DNA of 64,000 nt from contig NZ_BMTQ01000002.1 in assembly GCF_014649755.1 (NCBI RefSeq), forward strand, positions 324,761 through 388,760, read 5' to 3'. A model generated the notes under the pieces. It was not told the origin of the DNA. It searched no databases and saw nothing but the letters and a program-made list of their open reading frames with translations. Below, piece by piece: positions 1-8,522 of the stretch. A program made the translations under genes and the position numbers. Every line of letters begins with the position of its first letter. The stretch's first letter is position 1. The stretch is from Streptomyces litmocidini. GTDB lineage: Bacteria > Actinomycetota > Actinomycetes > Streptomycetales > Streptomycetaceae.

Positions 1-69
1 ACCGCGGACCACGCCGACCTGCTCTCGGCCGTCCGCACGGGCCGAGTGGCGGCGGAACCGGGGGTCTGA
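1..69 (+). CDS. 3' end of an unidentified upstream gene (partial)
   Basis: Reading frame 1 is open from the first base to a TGA at 67-69 and gives a 22-residue tail ending in AAEPGV. Third positions are mostly G or C, as expected for coding DNA here. Too little is present to assign a family. The next gene starts about 110 bases downstream, across a G-rich repeat. Confidence 0.5.
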   Translation, partial: TADHADLLSAVRTGRVAAEPGV

Positions 70-98
70 CGTCCGACGGAGGCGGGGGAACGAAAAAA

Positions 99-132
99 GG
101 GGGAGGGGGAGGGAGGGGGAGGGAGGGGGAGG
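99..132 (+). repeat. G-rich decamer repeat, G-quadruplex candidate
   Basis: From 99 to 132 the plus strand is a ladder of G runs (5,5,3,5,3,5 and 2) separated by single A residues. A decamer, GGGAGGGGGA, repeats three times at 101-130. It is followed by CCCCCT, which could pair back to one G run. It lies about 50 bases upstream of the J-domain gene start, so it sits in that gene's promoter or leader. Confidence 0.8.
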
Positions 133-179
133 CCCCCTGTGAGGACCGTAGGCTGGGTGGGACGAGGCGGAACGAGGAC

Positions 180-1097
180 TTGGCGGGCGTGGACGTGAGC
201 GTGGACCAGGGTGTGAACGAGGGACCCGGGGACGAGCGGCCCGAGGCCGAGCAGCTCGGGGGCGAGCGGTCCGGGGCCGAACAGCTCCAGGGTCGGTCGT
301 CCGAGGGCCCGCAGGCGGGGGAGGAGCGGCCCGAGGCTCGGCTGGAGCAGGCTGTGCGGGTGGCCGAGCAGGCGTTGATCGAGTTCGAGATCGCCGTCGA
401 GACCTTCCGGGTCGAGGTGGAGAACTTCTCGCGGCTGCACCACCAGAAGCTCGGACCGATGTACGCGCGGCTCGACGAGCTCGACGCGCGGATCGCCGAG
501 GCGCGGGCGGCGCGTACCGGGGACCCCGAGGATCTGCGGCGGGCGCAGGAGGCGCGGGCCGCGGTGCTGCCGATGCCCGGCGTGGAGGAGCTGTTCAACG
601 ACTGGATCGACACCGACGGCCTCTCCCCCGAGGCCGCCGCGATGCTCACCGACCGGCCGGTGCAGCCGCCGAAGCGGGTCCGCCCCGGCGAGGAGGCCCG
701 CAGGCTCTACCGCGAGCTGGCCCGCAAGGCCCATCCCGACCTGGCGCGCGAGGAGGACGAGCGGAAGCGGCGCGAGGAGTTCATCACGCGCGTGAACGCC
801 GCCTACGCCCGGGGCGACGAGGCGCTGCTGCGTGAGCTCTCCGCGGAGTGGGAGGCCGGGCCGGTGCCGGCCGAGGAGCGGCTCAGCGAGAGCGAGGAGC
901 TGTACGCGCGTCTGGAGTGGCTGGCGGAGCGCAAGGACATGCTGTCGGCGGTGGCGCGCGAGCTGGAGGAGAGCGCGATCGGCGCGATGCTGCGGATGGC
1001 GCCGGACGACCCGGACCGGCTCCTGGAGGAGATCGCCGAGCAGCTGCTCGCGCAGGTCTCCGAGCGGGAGAACGAGCTGGCCGGGCTGGTGCAGTAG
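180..1097 (+). CDS. J-domain-like protein with acidic, low-complexity N-terminus
   Basis: A 305-residue protein from a TTG start; an in-frame GTG at 189 is an equally possible start, and no strong ribosome site decides it. Residues 1-55 are an imperfect Glu/Gly/Pro-rich repeat around E-R-P-E-A and E-Q-L. Residues 60-115 are predicted helical or coiled coil. The segment around residues 165-215 has the J-domain signature, with RRLYRELARKAHPD containing the HPD tripeptide near residue 186 and then a charged helix III. The C-terminal 80 residues are again helical and acidic. J domains stimulate DnaK ATPase, but no zinc-finger or substrate-binding DnaJ domains are present, so this is a J-domain-only protein with unknown partner. 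A small hairpin separates it from the downstream rhodanese gene, so co-transcription is uncertain. Confidence 0.75.
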   Translation: MAGVDVSVDQGVNEGPGDERPEAEQLGGERSGAEQLQGRSSEGPQAGEERPEARLEQAVRVAEQALIEFEIAVETFRVEVENFSRLHHQKLGPMYARLDELDARIAEARAARTGDPEDLRRAQEARAAVLPMPGVEELFNDWIDTDGLSPEAAAMLTDRPVQPPKRVRPGEEARRLYRELARKAHPDLAREEDERKRREEFITRVNAAYARGDEALLRELSAEWEAGPVPAEERLSESEELYARLEWLAERKDMLSAVARELEESAIGAMLRMAPDDPDRLLEEIAEQLLAQVSERENELAGLVQ

Positions 1098-1107
1098 TTT
1101 TTCTGTG

Positions 1108-1126
1108 CGCCCGAGTCCTTCGGGCG
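1108..1126. terminator. Short hairpin after the J-domain gene
   Basis: Seven perfect base pairs (1108-1114 with 1120-1126, CGCCCGA/TCGGGCG) with a 5-nt loop, placed just after a run of five T behind the stop codon. It is weak compared with other stems in the window and may only attenuate readthrough into the rhodanese gene. Confidence 0.4.
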
Positions 1127-1151
1127 GTTCTGACGAGAGAAGGCCTTTCCC

Positions 1152-1496
1152 ATGAATTTCTCCCCGCTGCCCTCCGTGGACGCGGCTTCCGTGCCGGCCG
1201 ATGCCCTGGTGCTGGACGTCAGGGAGAACGACGAGTGGGCGGCCGGCCACGTCGAGGGCGCGCTGCACGTGCCGATGAGTGACTTCGTGGCCCGCTTCGG
1301 TGAGGTGACGGAGGCCGTGGCCGAGCGGGGGCGCGCCTATGTGATGTGCCGGGTCGGGGGTCGTTCGGCGCAGGTCACGCAGTACCTGGTGCAGCAGGGC
1401 TTCGACGCGGTGAACGTGGACGGCGGGATGCTCGCCTGGGACGGTGCCGGGCGTCCGATGGTGGCGGAGAGCGGAAGCCCGGCCTTCGTCCTCTGA
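1152..1496 (+). CDS. Single-domain rhodanese-like protein
   Basis: A 114-residue protein that is one rhodanese fold. The N-terminal CH2A-like motif is visible in LVLDVRENDEWAAGHVEGA, and the active-site loop is CRVGGRS with the persulfide-forming Cys near residue 65. The six-residue loop after Cys is the usual length for sulfurtransferases rather than Cdc25-like phosphatases. It probably moves sulfane sulfur to an acceptor in the cytoplasm; the acceptor is not evident from neighbours. The ATG at 1152 follows a GAGAGAAGG ribosome site. Its stop lies 13 bases from the convergent acyl-CoA dehydrogenase stop, with no clear terminator between them. Confidence 0.9.
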   Translation: MNFSPLPSVDAASVPADALVLDVRENDEWAAGHVEGALHVPMSDFVARFGEVTEAVAERGRAYVMCRVGGRSAQVTQYLVQQGFDAVNVDGGMLAWDGAGRPMVAESGSPAFVL

Positions 1497-1509
1497 GTCC
1501 TCCGGCGCG

Positions 1510-2643
1510 TCAGTCGAGGGGGTGGGCGGCCAGCAGGTCGCCGAGGGCCTCCTCGTGGGCGGCCGCGGGGCCGAGGGACAGTTCGAGGTGCTTGGCCCAG
1601 GCGTGGTAGCGGTGGAGCGGGTAGTCGGTGTCGGCACCGAAGCCGCCGTGCAGGTGTTGGGCGGTCTGCACCACGCGGCGTACTCCTTCGGAGGCCCAGA
1701 TCTTCGCGACGGCGATGTCCCCGGCCGCGGGTAGCGGCCCGTGGGTGTCGCTGGAGAGGCGCCAGGCGGCCTGCCAGAGGGTGGCCTCCATGGCGCGCAG
1801 GTCGATGTAGCGGTCGGCGGCCTGGACGGCGACGGCCTGGAAGGTGGCCACGGGGTGGCCGAACTGTTCGCGTTTTCCGGTGTACTGGCTCGTCATGGCG
1901 AGGACGGCCTCTCCCAGGCCGAGGGCGAGTGCGCAGGTGCCGGTGGTGAGGATGTCGCGCAGTAGTTCCCAGGCGCCGTCGGTGTCGATGAGGTCCGTGT
2001 CGTCGAGGTGCACGGCGTCGAGGCGGAGTTCGGCGAGGAGTTCGCCGTGGGTGGAGTACTGGTCGGTGAGGCCGAGTCCGTCGTGGGCGCGGGGCAGCAG
2101 GGCGAGGACGGTGCCGCCCTCGGTGGTGCGCGCGGGTGCGGCGATGATGTCGGCGCGGTGGGCCCAGGGGACGGCGGTCTGGAGGCCGTCGAGGGTCCAG
2201 CCGGTTTCGTCGCGGTGCGCGGTGACGGCGTGGGCGGCGGGTTCGTGGCCGGTGCGTCCCTGGGTGGCGGCGGTGAGGACGAGTTCGCCGCGGGTGACGC
2301 GGGGGAGCAGTGCGGTGGCCGTGCGGGGATGGGCGTACCGCTCGACGGTGAGGGCGACGGCGCTGGTCTCCAGGAGCGGGACGCGGGCGAGGACGCGGGC
2401 GGACTCGCGCAGGACGAGGCAGAGGGCGACGGGGTCGAGGCCGGCGCCGCCGTGCTCGGGGGCCAGGGTGATGCCGAGGAGGTCGGCGGCGGCGAGGCGG
2501 GCCCAGAGCGGCCGGTCGAGGTCCTCGGCCACGGCACGGGGGGTGAGGGCGGGGCTGGGTACCGCGTCGGGTGTGACGTCCGAGAAGACGGCCTTGGCCG
2601 CTTCGACGGCTGCCTGCTGTTCTTCGGTGAAGGTGAAGTCCAC
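1510..2643 (-). CDS. Acyl-CoA dehydrogenase family protein
   Basis: A 377-residue FAD-dependent acyl-CoA dehydrogenase. I chose the GTG at 2643 (VDFTFTEEQ), which is preceded by GGGAAGG, over an upstream in-frame ATG at 2691 that would add 16 unlikely residues. The N-terminal helical domain runs to about residue 110, the mid beta-domain to about 220, and the C-terminal helical domain carries REQFGHPVATFQAV and HLHGGFGADTDYPLHRY, typical of the family. The usual catalytic Glu position is not obvious, as in several FadE-type and steroid-type relatives. It lies downstream of paaABCDE on the same strand, but a strong stem-loop (2715-2756) and a 130-base gap separate them, so it is probably its own unit. 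Its substrate is unknown; a role in aromatic or acyl-CoA catabolism is inferred from location only. Confidence 0.88.
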   Translation of the reverse strand: MDFTFTEEQQAAVEAAKAVFSDVTPDAVPSPALTPRAVAEDLDRPLWARLAAADLLGITLAPEHGGAGLDPVALCLVLRESARVLARVPLLETSAVALTVERYAHPRTATALLPRVTRGELVLTAATQGRTGHEPAAHAVTAHRDETGWTLDGLQTAVPWAHRADIIAAPARTTEGGTVLALLPRAHDGLGLTDQYSTHGELLAELRLDAVHLDDTDLIDTDGAWELLRDILTTGTCALALGLGEAVLAMTSQYTGKREQFGHPVATFQAVAVQAADRYIDLRAMEATLWQAAWRLSSDTHGPLPAAGDIAVAKIWASEGVRRVVQTAQHLHGGFGADTDYPLHRYHAWAKHLELSLGPAAAHEEALGDLLAAHPLD

Positions 2644-2714
2644 AGTTCTGCCTTCCCGTTGCCGGCCCCTATTTGTCTGACGGGTCGTCAAGATAGGGCA
2701 GGTTCCGGGGGAAG

Positions 2715-2756
2715 GGAATGGCGGCGCCGTCCGTACTCCGGCGGCGCCGCCGTTCC
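2715..2756. terminator. Stem-loop terminator of the paaABCDE operon
   Basis: A 15-bp stem (2715-2729 with 2742-2756) with a single G-T wobble and a 12-nt loop, starting 18 bases past the paaE stop. It separates the paa operon from the acyl-CoA dehydrogenase gene. Strong GC stems without a U-tract are usual in Streptomyces. Confidence 0.75.
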
Positions 2757-2774
2757 GTCAGTGCTCGTGGTTCG

Positions 2775-3863
2775 TCAGCGGTCGAAGTCCAACTCCACGT
2801 CAGGGGTGGCCGGGTGGGACTGGCAGGCCAGGACGTATCCGGCTTCCGTCTCCTCCGGCTCCAGGGCGAAGTTGCGGTCCATCCGCACCTCTCCGCCGAC
2901 GACGAAGGCGCGGCAGGTGCCGCACACCCCGCCCTTGCAGGCGTACGGGGCGTCCGCGCGGGCGCGGAGGACGGTGTCGAGGAGCGTCTCGCCGCGCTCC
3001 ACCGGCCAGGTGCCGGACCGTCCGTGCAGGGTGGCCGTCAGGGTGGCGTGCGCCGGGGCGTCCGCCGCGGGGGCGGGGGCGGGAGCGGAGCCGTCGTCGA
3101 CGTGGAAGATCTCCTGGTGGATCCGGCCGCGGTCGACGCCCAGGCCGCGCAGTGCCTGCTCGGCGCCCTGGACGAGTCCGAAGGGGCCGCACAGGAACCA
3201 GCCGTCGATCGTGTCGACCGGCAGCATCGCGGGCAGCAGTTCGGCGAGCCGCTCGCGGTCGAGGCGGCCGGAGGGCAGGCCTGCCTGCTGCTCCTCCCGG
3301 GAGAGCACGGTGACGAGCTGGAAGCGGTCGGGATAGCGGTCCTTGAGGTCGGCGACCTCGTCGAGGAACATCGTGGACGCGGCGGTGCGGTCGCTGCGGA
3401 TCAGACAGAACCGGGCTTCCGGCTCGCGGGCGAGCAGGGTGGCCGCCATCGAGAGGACCGGGGTGATGCCGCTGCCGCCGACGACGGCGGCGAAGTGGCC
3501 GGGGCGCGGGGTGAGCGTGAAGCGGCCCATCGGCTCCATGACCTCGACGAGGTCGCCGACGACCAGTTCCTTGAGCGCGTACGTCGAGAACGAGCCGCCG
3601 TCGACGAGCCGGATGCCGACGCGCAGGACGGGGGGTTCGCCGGCCGGGGAGGCGGGGGCGCAGATGGAGTACGTGCGCCGGACCTCCTCGCCCCGCTCGC
3701 CGGTGCGGCGCAGGGCGAGGTGCTGTCCGGGGAGGTGCCGGTACGCCTCGTGGAGCTCGGGCGGAACCGCGAAGGTGACGGCCACGGAGTCGTCCGTGAG
3801 GCGGTCGACCTCGCTCACCCGGAGCGGATGGAACCCGGCCCGTCCGGTGGCTGAGGACACCAT
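2775..3863 (-). CDS. paaE: Phenylacetyl-CoA 1,2-epoxidase reductase subunit PaaE
   Basis: A 362-residue NAD(P)H oxidoreductase that feeds electrons to the PaaA diiron centre. Residues 10-115 form the FAD-binding barrel with RRTYSIC. Residues 120-230 form the nucleotide-binding domain with GSGITP and CGPFGLVQ. The C-terminal plant-type ferredoxin domain carries CKGGVCGTC and a fourth Cys in YVLACQ for a [2Fe-2S] cluster. Order and length match PaaE (also called PaaK). It is the last gene of the operon; its ATG at 3863 abuts the paaD stop at 3864, so translation is probably coupled. Confidence 0.96.
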   Translation of the reverse strand: MVSSATGRAGFHPLRVSEVDRLTDDSVAVTFAVPPELHEAYRHLPGQHLALRRTGERGEEVRRTYSICAPASPAGEPPVLRVGIRLVDGGSFSTYALKELVVGDLVEVMEPMGRFTLTPRPGHFAAVVGGSGITPVLSMAATLLAREPEARFCLIRSDRTAASTMFLDEVADLKDRYPDRFQLVTVLSREEQQAGLPSGRLDRERLAELLPAMLPVDTIDGWFLCGPFGLVQGAEQALRGLGVDRGRIHQEIFHVDDGSAPAPAPAADAPAHATLTATLHGRSGTWPVERGETLLDTVLRARADAPYACKGGVCGTCRAFVVGGEVRMDRNFALEPEETEAGYVLACQSHPATPDVELDFDR

Positions 3864-4361
3864 CTACAACTCCTTGAAGTGGTCGAACGGTTCGCGGCAG
3901 GCGGTGCAGCGGCGCAGTGCCTTGCACGCGGTGGAGGAGAAGCGGCTCAGGAGCTCGGTGTCGGTGGATCCGCAGTGCGGGCAGCGGATCGCCAGGGTGA
4001 GGGGCACGGGGCCGCCCGCGGGTCCCTGGGGGCGGGGCGGGGCGATGCCGAACTCGGTGAGTTTGCGCCGTCCTTCCTCGCTGATGTCGTCGGTGGACCA
4101 GGCCGGGGCGAGGACGGTGACGACGGTGACGTCCGGCACGCCGTGCTCGTGGAGGGCCCGCTCGATGTCGGAGGCCATGGCCTCGATGGCGGGGCAGCCC
4201 GTGTAGGTGGGGGTGAGGGAGACCTCGACCCGGCCGGGGCCGAGGACCTGTACGCCCCGCATGACGCCGAGTTCCTCCAGGGTGAGGACGGGCAGCTCCG
4301 GATCGGGGACGGAGCCGGCGATGCGGCTCAGTTCCTCTTCCAGGGCCGTCATGGTCACCAT
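3864..4361 (-). CDS. paaD: Phenylacetate degradation protein PaaD (DUF59/MIP18 family)
   Basis: A 165-residue protein. The start chosen is the ATG at 4361, giving an ATGGTGA overlap with the paaC stop; a second in-frame ATG lies at 4352. The N-terminal two-thirds is a MIP18/DUF59 domain with DPELPVLTLEELGV and TPTYTGCPAIEAM, including the conserved Cys. The C-terminal third has paired cysteines (CPHCGS and CTACREPF), a likely metal-binding knuckle typical of PaaD. In other bacteria PaaD is needed for epoxidase function, most likely for iron-sulfur or diiron maturation. Confidence 0.95.
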   Translation of the reverse strand: MVTMTALEEELSRIAGSVPDPELPVLTLEELGVMRGVQVLGPGRVEVSLTPTYTGCPAIEAMASDIERALHEHGVPDVTVVTVLAPAWSTDDISEEGRRKLTEFGIAPPRPQGPAGGPVPLTLAIRCPHCGSTDTELLSRFSSTACKALRRCTACREPFDHFKEL

Positions 4362-5083
4362 GTCGCCCCCGGGTGGCTGCGGTGCAGGTGCTGCATCTCG
4401 GCGAGCATCCGTCCGAAGGACTCGGTGTGGAGGCCCTGCCGGCCGGCGCCCGCGCTCCAGGCGCCGGTGCGCGGTCCGGAGGGCACGGTGAGCGTGGCCC
4501 GGCCGAGGACGTCGGTGACCGAGTCCAGCCAGGCGGTCTCCAGGGCGGGGAGGTCCAGGTCGAGGCCCTCGACGGGCTGGAACAGTTCGCCGGTGTACCG
4601 CCAGAGGGCGTCGCAGGCGCGCTGCATCCGCTGGTGGCTCTCGGTGGTGCCGTCGCCGAGGCGCAGGGTCCAGTGCTCGGCGTGGTCCTGGTGGTAGGCG
4701 ACTTCCTTGACGGCCTTGGCCGCGAGGCCGGCGAAGGGGCCGTCGCCGGTGGCCAGCCGTCCGTACAGGAGGTGCTGGTAGGTGGAGAAGTAGAGCTGCC
4801 GGGCGATGGTGTGGGCGAAGTCGCCGTTCGGCTGCTCGACGAGCTGGCTGTTCCGGAAGGAGCGCTCCTCGCGGAGGTAGGCGAGTTCGTCCTCGTCGCC
4901 GACGAGGGAGAGCAGGACCCGGGCCTGGCCGAGGAGGTCGAGGGCGATGTTGGCCAGGGCGACCTCCTCCTCCAGGACGGGGGCGGAGCCGGCCCACTCC
5001 CCCAGGCGGTGGGAGAGGACGAGGGCGTCGTCGCCGAGGGCGAGCGCCGCGGCGGCGGTGAGGGTGTCGGTGGTGCCGGTCAC
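4355..5083 (-). CDS. paaC: Phenylacetyl-CoA 1,2-epoxidase structural subunit PaaC
   Basis: A 242-residue ferritin-like four-helix protein, the structural partner of the catalytic subunit PaaA. The start is the GTG at 5083, which overlaps the paaB TGA (GTGA). Visible family motifs include LANIALDLLGQAR near residue 40, NGDFAHTIARQLYFS near 95 and VKEVAYHQDHAEHW near 130. PaaC has no functional diiron site in known complexes and supports PaaA structure. Its downstream end overlaps paaD. Confidence 0.95.
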   Translation of the reverse strand: MTGTTDTLTAAAALALGDDALVLSHRLGEWAGSAPVLEEEVALANIALDLLGQARVLLSLVGDEDELAYLREERSFRNSQLVEQPNGDFAHTIARQLYFSTYQHLLYGRLATGDGPFAGLAAKAVKEVAYHQDHAEHWTLRLGDGTTESHQRMQRACDALWRYTGELFQPVEGLDLDLPALETAWLDSVTDVLGRATLTVPSGPRTGAWSAGAGRQGLHTESFGRMLAEMQHLHRSHPGATW

Positions 5084-5367
5084 AGGTGCTTCACCCCTTC
5101 CGGGATCTCGTAGAAGGTCGGGTGGCGGTAGGGCTTGTCCGCGGCCGGCTCGAAGAAGGGGTCCTTCTCGTCGGGCGAGGAGGCGGTGATGGCCGTGGAG
5201 GGGACGACCCAGATCGACACGCCTTCGGACCGGCGGGTGTAGAGGTCGCGGGCGTTGCGCAGGGCCATCTCCGCGTCGGGTGCGTGGAGACTGCCCGCGT
5301 GGGTGTGGGACAGTCCGCGGCGGGAGCGCACGAACACCTCCCACAGCGGCCAACCGTCGGTCGTCAT
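5080..5367 (-). CDS. paaB: Phenylacetyl-CoA 1,2-epoxidase subunit PaaB
   Basis: A 95-residue subunit of the ring epoxidase. It contains [21 protein letters not shown] and the conserved segment [14 protein letters not shown], and it ends in [11 protein letters not shown], close to the usual PaaB length. PaaB bridges PaaAC units in the multicomponent monooxygenase. The ATG at 5367 overlaps the paaA TGA (ATGA), and its own stop overlaps the paaC start, so all four subunit genes are translationally coupled. Confidence 0.96.
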   Translation of the reverse strand: MTTDGWPLWEVFVRSRRGLSHTHAGSLHAPDAEMALRNARDLYTRRSEGVSIWVVPSTAITASSPDEKDPFFEPAADKPYRHPTFYEIPEGVKHL

Positions 5368-6380
5368 GCCTGTGCCTCCCCGTGCTTTCCGGTGTGCTTG
5401 TCCGCGTAGGCCGCCGCCGCTTCCCTGACCCAGGCGCCGTCCTCGTGGGCCTGGCGTCGCCTGCTCAGCCGCTGGTCGTTGCAGGGGCCGTTGCCCTTGA
5501 GGACGTCCCAGAACTCGGTCCAGTCGATCGGGCCGAAGTCGTAGTGTCCGCGCTCCTCGTTCCACCGGAGGTCGGGGTCGGGGAGGGTGAGGCCGAGGGC
5601 CTCCGCCTGCGGCACGGCGATGTCGACGAAGCGCTGGCGCAGTTCGTCGTTGGAGTGGCGCTTGATCTTCCAGGCCATCGCCTGGGCGGTGTGGGTCGAC
5701 TCGTCGTCCGGAGGTCCGAACATCATCAGCGAGGGCCACCACCAGCGGTTCACGGCGTCCTGGGCCATCGCGTGCTGGGCCTCGGTGCCGCGGGAGAGGG
5801 CGAGCAGTGCCTCGTACCCCTGGCGCTGGTGGAAGGACTCCTCCTTGCAGACCCGGACCATCGCGCGGGCGTACGGGCCGTAGGAGCAGCGGCAGAGGGG
5901 GACCTGGTTGGTGATCGCGGCGCCGTCCACGAGCCAGCCGATCGCTCCGACGTCGGCCCAGGTCAGCGTGGGGTAGTTGAAGATCGAGGAGTACTTCTGG
6001 CGGCCGGAGTGGAGCTTGTCGAGGAGCTCGTCGCGGCTGGTGCCGAGGGTCTCCGCCGCGCTGTACAGGTACAGGCCGTGGCCGGCCTCGTCCTGCACCT
6101 TGGCCATGAGGATCGCCTTGCGCCGCAGCGAGGGCGCGCGGGTGATCCAGTTCGCCTCGGGCTGCATGCCGATGATCTCGGAGTGGGCGTGCTGCGCGAT
6201 CTGCCGGACGAGGGAGGCGCGGTAGGCCTCGGGCATCCAGTCGCGCGGCTCGATCCGCTCGTCGGCGGCGACGGCGGCGTCGAACACGGCCTCGTAGGCG
6301 GCCTGCTCGGCCGCCGCGGCCGTGTCCGACGCGCCGGACGCGCCCGTGGTCCCTGCCGTCCCTGCCGTCACTGCGGTCAT
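5364..6380 (-). CDS. paaA: Phenylacetyl-CoA 1,2-epoxidase catalytic subunit PaaA
   Basis: A 338-residue diiron oxygenase subunit that forms ring-1,2-epoxyphenylacetyl-CoA. The carboxylate/His ligand motifs are visible in [14 protein letters not shown] near residue 95 and [15 protein letters not shown] near 180. The first 25 residues are a Thr/Gly/Ala-rich extension with no known role. It is the first gene of paaABCDE, and a near-perfect 18-bp palindrome lies 11 bases upstream of its start, where a repressor would block transcription or early elongation. Confidence 0.97.
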   Translation of the reverse strand: MTAVTAGTAGTTGASGASDTAAAAEQAAYEAVFDAAVAADERIEPRDWMPEAYRASLVRQIAQHAHSEIIGMQPEANWITRAPSLRRKAILMAKVQDEAGHGLYLYSAAETLGTSRDELLDKLHSGRQKYSSIFNYPTLTWADVGAIGWLVDGAAITNQVPLCRCSYGPYARAMVRVCKEESFHQRQGYEALLALSRGTEAQHAMAQDAVNRWWWPSLMMFGPPDDESTHTAQAMAWKIKRHSNDELRQRFVDIAVPQAEALGLTLPDPDLRWNEERGHYDFGPIDWTEFWDVLKGNGPCNDQRLSRRRQAHEDGAWVREAAAAYADKHTGKHGEAQA

Positions 6381-6390
6381 CAGACCCCCT

Positions 6391-6408
6391 ACCGACCGAT
6401 CGTTCGGT
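6391..6408. promoter_or_regulatory. Putative PaaR operator upstream of paaA
   Basis: ACCGACCGATCGTTCGGT is an 18-bp imperfect palindrome (16 of 18 positions symmetric). Its reverse complement matches the site at 11008-11024 at all 17 bases. The core ACCGNNCGNNCGGT at 6395-6408 agrees with the palindrome I recall for corynebacterial TetR-type PaaR repressors. It lies immediately upstream of paaA and faces the divergent DUF5819 gene. Function is inferred; no binding data are available. Confidence 0.8.
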
Positions 6409-6492
6409 TGAATGACTTCAATGGTGGGACGACGGCCCGTATGGTGTCAACCCTGTGGATGACCGAGGCGGGTCGATCGGGATCGGGGCGGG

Positions 6493-7284
6493 ATGGACGC
6501 GTACGTCGAAAAGGACGCGGTCGAGATGAGTGACGACGGGCGCAGACCCCCCGAGGACCCGCCGGTCGCCCCCGTGGGGAGCGAGGGCACCGGGACCGCT
6601 CCCGGTGCCGGGATCATGGCCCTCTCGCTGCCCTACCAGGTCGTCGCCGCCGTGGCGCTCGCCGCCGTCGGCGTGTTCGCCTGCGTCCACCTGGCGATGG
6701 TGTTCCTGCACGTGGCGCCGTCCAACACGCTGACCAAGCGGCACGGCGAGGCCGTCAGCGACTGGATCTACCCCGAGTTCGAGCAGAACTGGAAGCTCTT
6801 CGCGCCCAACCCGCTCCAGGCGAACATCTCCGTCGAGGTCCGGGCCGAGCTCGCCGGCGCCGACGGGGGCCGCCGCACCACCGGCTGGATCGACCTCACC
6901 GCCCAGGACATCGCGGCGATCCGCCACAACCCGATGCCCAGCCACGCACAGCAGAACCAGCTTCGCAGGGCCGTGGACTTCTACCTCAACACGCACACCG
7001 ACGACAACCGTCCCAACGGATCGCGCGGCGCCTTCGCGGAGCAGTACATCCGCCGGATCGCGATGTTCAGGCTCGAAACCCTCCGGGGACCCGAGGGGCG
7101 GACCCTCGGTCCCGACGTGCGGCGCATCCAGCTCCGCACCGTCTCCCGGACCGTCCCCGCCGCCCGGTGGAGCACCGAGAAGACACGGACCACCCCCTCC
7201 TACCGCGACCTCCCGTGGTGGACGGTCACCCGGGCCGACCGGCCCGCCGACGCCGTCACGAGCCGCACGGAGGCGGGCCGATGA
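6493..7284 (+). CDS. DUF5819-family single-pass membrane protein
   Basis: A 263-residue protein. An internal ATG at 6526 with an AAAAGGA ribosome site is a good alternative start and would remove 11 residues. An acidic, proline-rich N-terminus precedes one membrane helix at about residues 45-70 (VVAAVALAAVGVFACVHLAMVF). The rest is a conserved soluble domain with WIYPEFEQNWKLFAPNP near residue 95, the hallmark of DUF5819. The function is unknown. In actinobacteria this family is found next to HTTM proteins, as here, where its TGA overlaps the HTTM start (ATGA). The gene diverges from paaA and may share the regulatory interval containing the palindrome. Confidence 0.85.
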   Translation: MDAYVEKDAVEMSDDGRRPPEDPPVAPVGSEGTGTAPGAGIMALSLPYQVVAAVALAAVGVFACVHLAMVFLHVAPSNTLTKRHGEAVSDWIYPEFEQNWKLFAPNPLQANISVEVRAELAGADGGRRTTGWIDLTAQDIAAIRHNPMPSHAQQNQLRRAVDFYLNTHTDDNRPNGSRGAFAEQYIRRIAMFRLETLRGPEGRTLGPDVRRIQLRTVSRTVPAARWSTEKTRTTPSYRDLPWWTVTRADRPADAVTSRTEAGR

Positions 7285-8522
7285 GCACTTCCACCGCCAC
7301 GTCCGCGCGTGCCCGCGAACCCTTCGACCGCCGGCTCGCCCGCGGGGTGCAGACCGTCACGGGCCGTCCCCTCGCCCCGTACCAGAGCGCGATCGTCCGG
7401 ATCGGCTTCTCGCTGACCTGGCTGCTCTTCCTGCTGCGCGAGCTGCCCCACCGACACCAGCTGTACGGCCCCGACGGCCCCTGGTCCTGGGAGCTGGCGC
7501 AGCGGCTGATCGCCGACAACCGGGCCTTCACGGTGCTCCTGTGGTCGGACGGCCGGATCTGGTTCGAAGTCGTCTACGGGCTGGCGGTGGTCTCGGCCGC
7601 GCTGCTCCTCGTCGGATGGCGGACCCGGGCCGTGTCCGTGGTCTTCATGGTCGGGGTGCTCTCGCTGCTGAACCGTTCCGTCTTCGTGGGCGACGGCGGC
7701 GACAACGTCCTGCACATCGTCTCGATCTACCTCGTCTTCACCCGCTGCGGCCGGGTGTGGTCCCTGGACGCCCGGCGGGCGGCCCGTGAGGACCGCGCGG
7801 CCCGGGCCGGGGAGCCCGCGCGCCGCGATGTCGTCGGACCGCTGCTGTGGGTGGTGCTCGGCGGCTTCCTCCTCGCCGCCACCTGGTTCAGCGACGTCTC
7901 CGGCGAGTGGTGGGTGCCGGTGCTGCTGTGGGTGCTGTGGCTCGGCAACGGGCTGTGGTGGCTGGTCTGCCGGATCGCCCCGGGGGAGCCGCGCACCCTG
8001 CTCGACGTCCTCGCGAACCTCGCGCACAACGCCGTCCTCGTCGTGATCATGGCCGAGGTCTGTCTGATCTACGCCACGGCCGGCTGGTACAAGATCCAGG
8101 GATCGCGCTGGCAGGAGGGGACCGCGCTGTTCTACCCGCTCCACCTGGACTACTTCTCGCCCTGGCCGGCCCTCTCCGAGCTGCTCGGCGCCAGCGGCGT
8201 CATGGTGATGCTGCTGTCCTACGGCACGGTCATCGTCCAGGTCGCCTTCCCCTTCACCCTCTTCAACCGCAGGGTCAAGAACGTCCTCCTGGTCGCGATG
8301 ATGCTGGAGCACGCCGGGATCGCGGTGCTCCTCGGACTGCCGGTCTTCTCGCTCGCGATGATCTCCGCCGACGCCGTGTTCCTGCCGACGGCGTTCCTGG
8401 TGTGGCTGGGCGCCCGCGTGGCCGCGGGCAGGGACCGGCTGCTGGGGCGGGCTCCCGCCGGAACGCTGCCCGAGCAGCGCCGTACGGCCGAGGAGCACGG
8501 CCCCCGTACCCTCGTCGGGTGA
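7281..8522 (+). CDS. HTTM-domain integral membrane protein (vitamin K-dependent carboxylase-like)
   Basis: A 413-residue polytopic protein with about eight to ten membrane helices, for example IVRIGFSLTWLLFLL near residue 40 and VVSAALLLVGW near 95. HTTM (horizontally transferred transmembrane) proteins are distant relatives of gamma-glutamyl carboxylase. A segment reading AGWYKIQGSRWQEGTALFYPL near residue 275 is the typical signature. Whether it is an enzyme in bacteria is not established. It is coupled by ATGA to the DUF5819 gene and by GTGA to the downstream methyltransferase, so the three probably form one transcript. Confidence 0.85.
   Translation: MSTSTATSARAREPFDRRLARGVQTVTGRPLAPYQSAIVRIGFSLTWLLFLLRELPHRHQLYGPDGPWSWELAQRLIADNRAFTVLLWSDGRIWFEVVYGLAVVSAALLLVGWRTRAVSVVFMVGVLSLLNRSVFVGDGGDNVLHIVSIYLVFTRCGRVWSLDARRAAREDRAARAGEPARRDVVGPLLWVVLGGFLLAATWFSDVSGEWWVPVLLWVLWLGNGLWWLVCRIAPGEPRTLLDVLANLAHNAVLVVIMAEVCLIYATAGWYKIQGSRWQEGTALFYPLHLDYFSPWPALSELLGASGVMVMLLSYGTVIVQVAFPFTLFNRRVKNVLLVAMMLEHAGIAVLLGLPVFSLAMISADAVFLPTAFLVWLGARVAAGRDRLLGRAPAGTLPEQRRTAEEHGPRTLVG

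Noticed and set aside
1510..2643. Acyl-CoA dehydrogenase as sixth gene of the paa operon
   Set aside because: A 15-bp terminator-like stem and a 130-base gap separate it from paaE, so a separate transcript is more likely.
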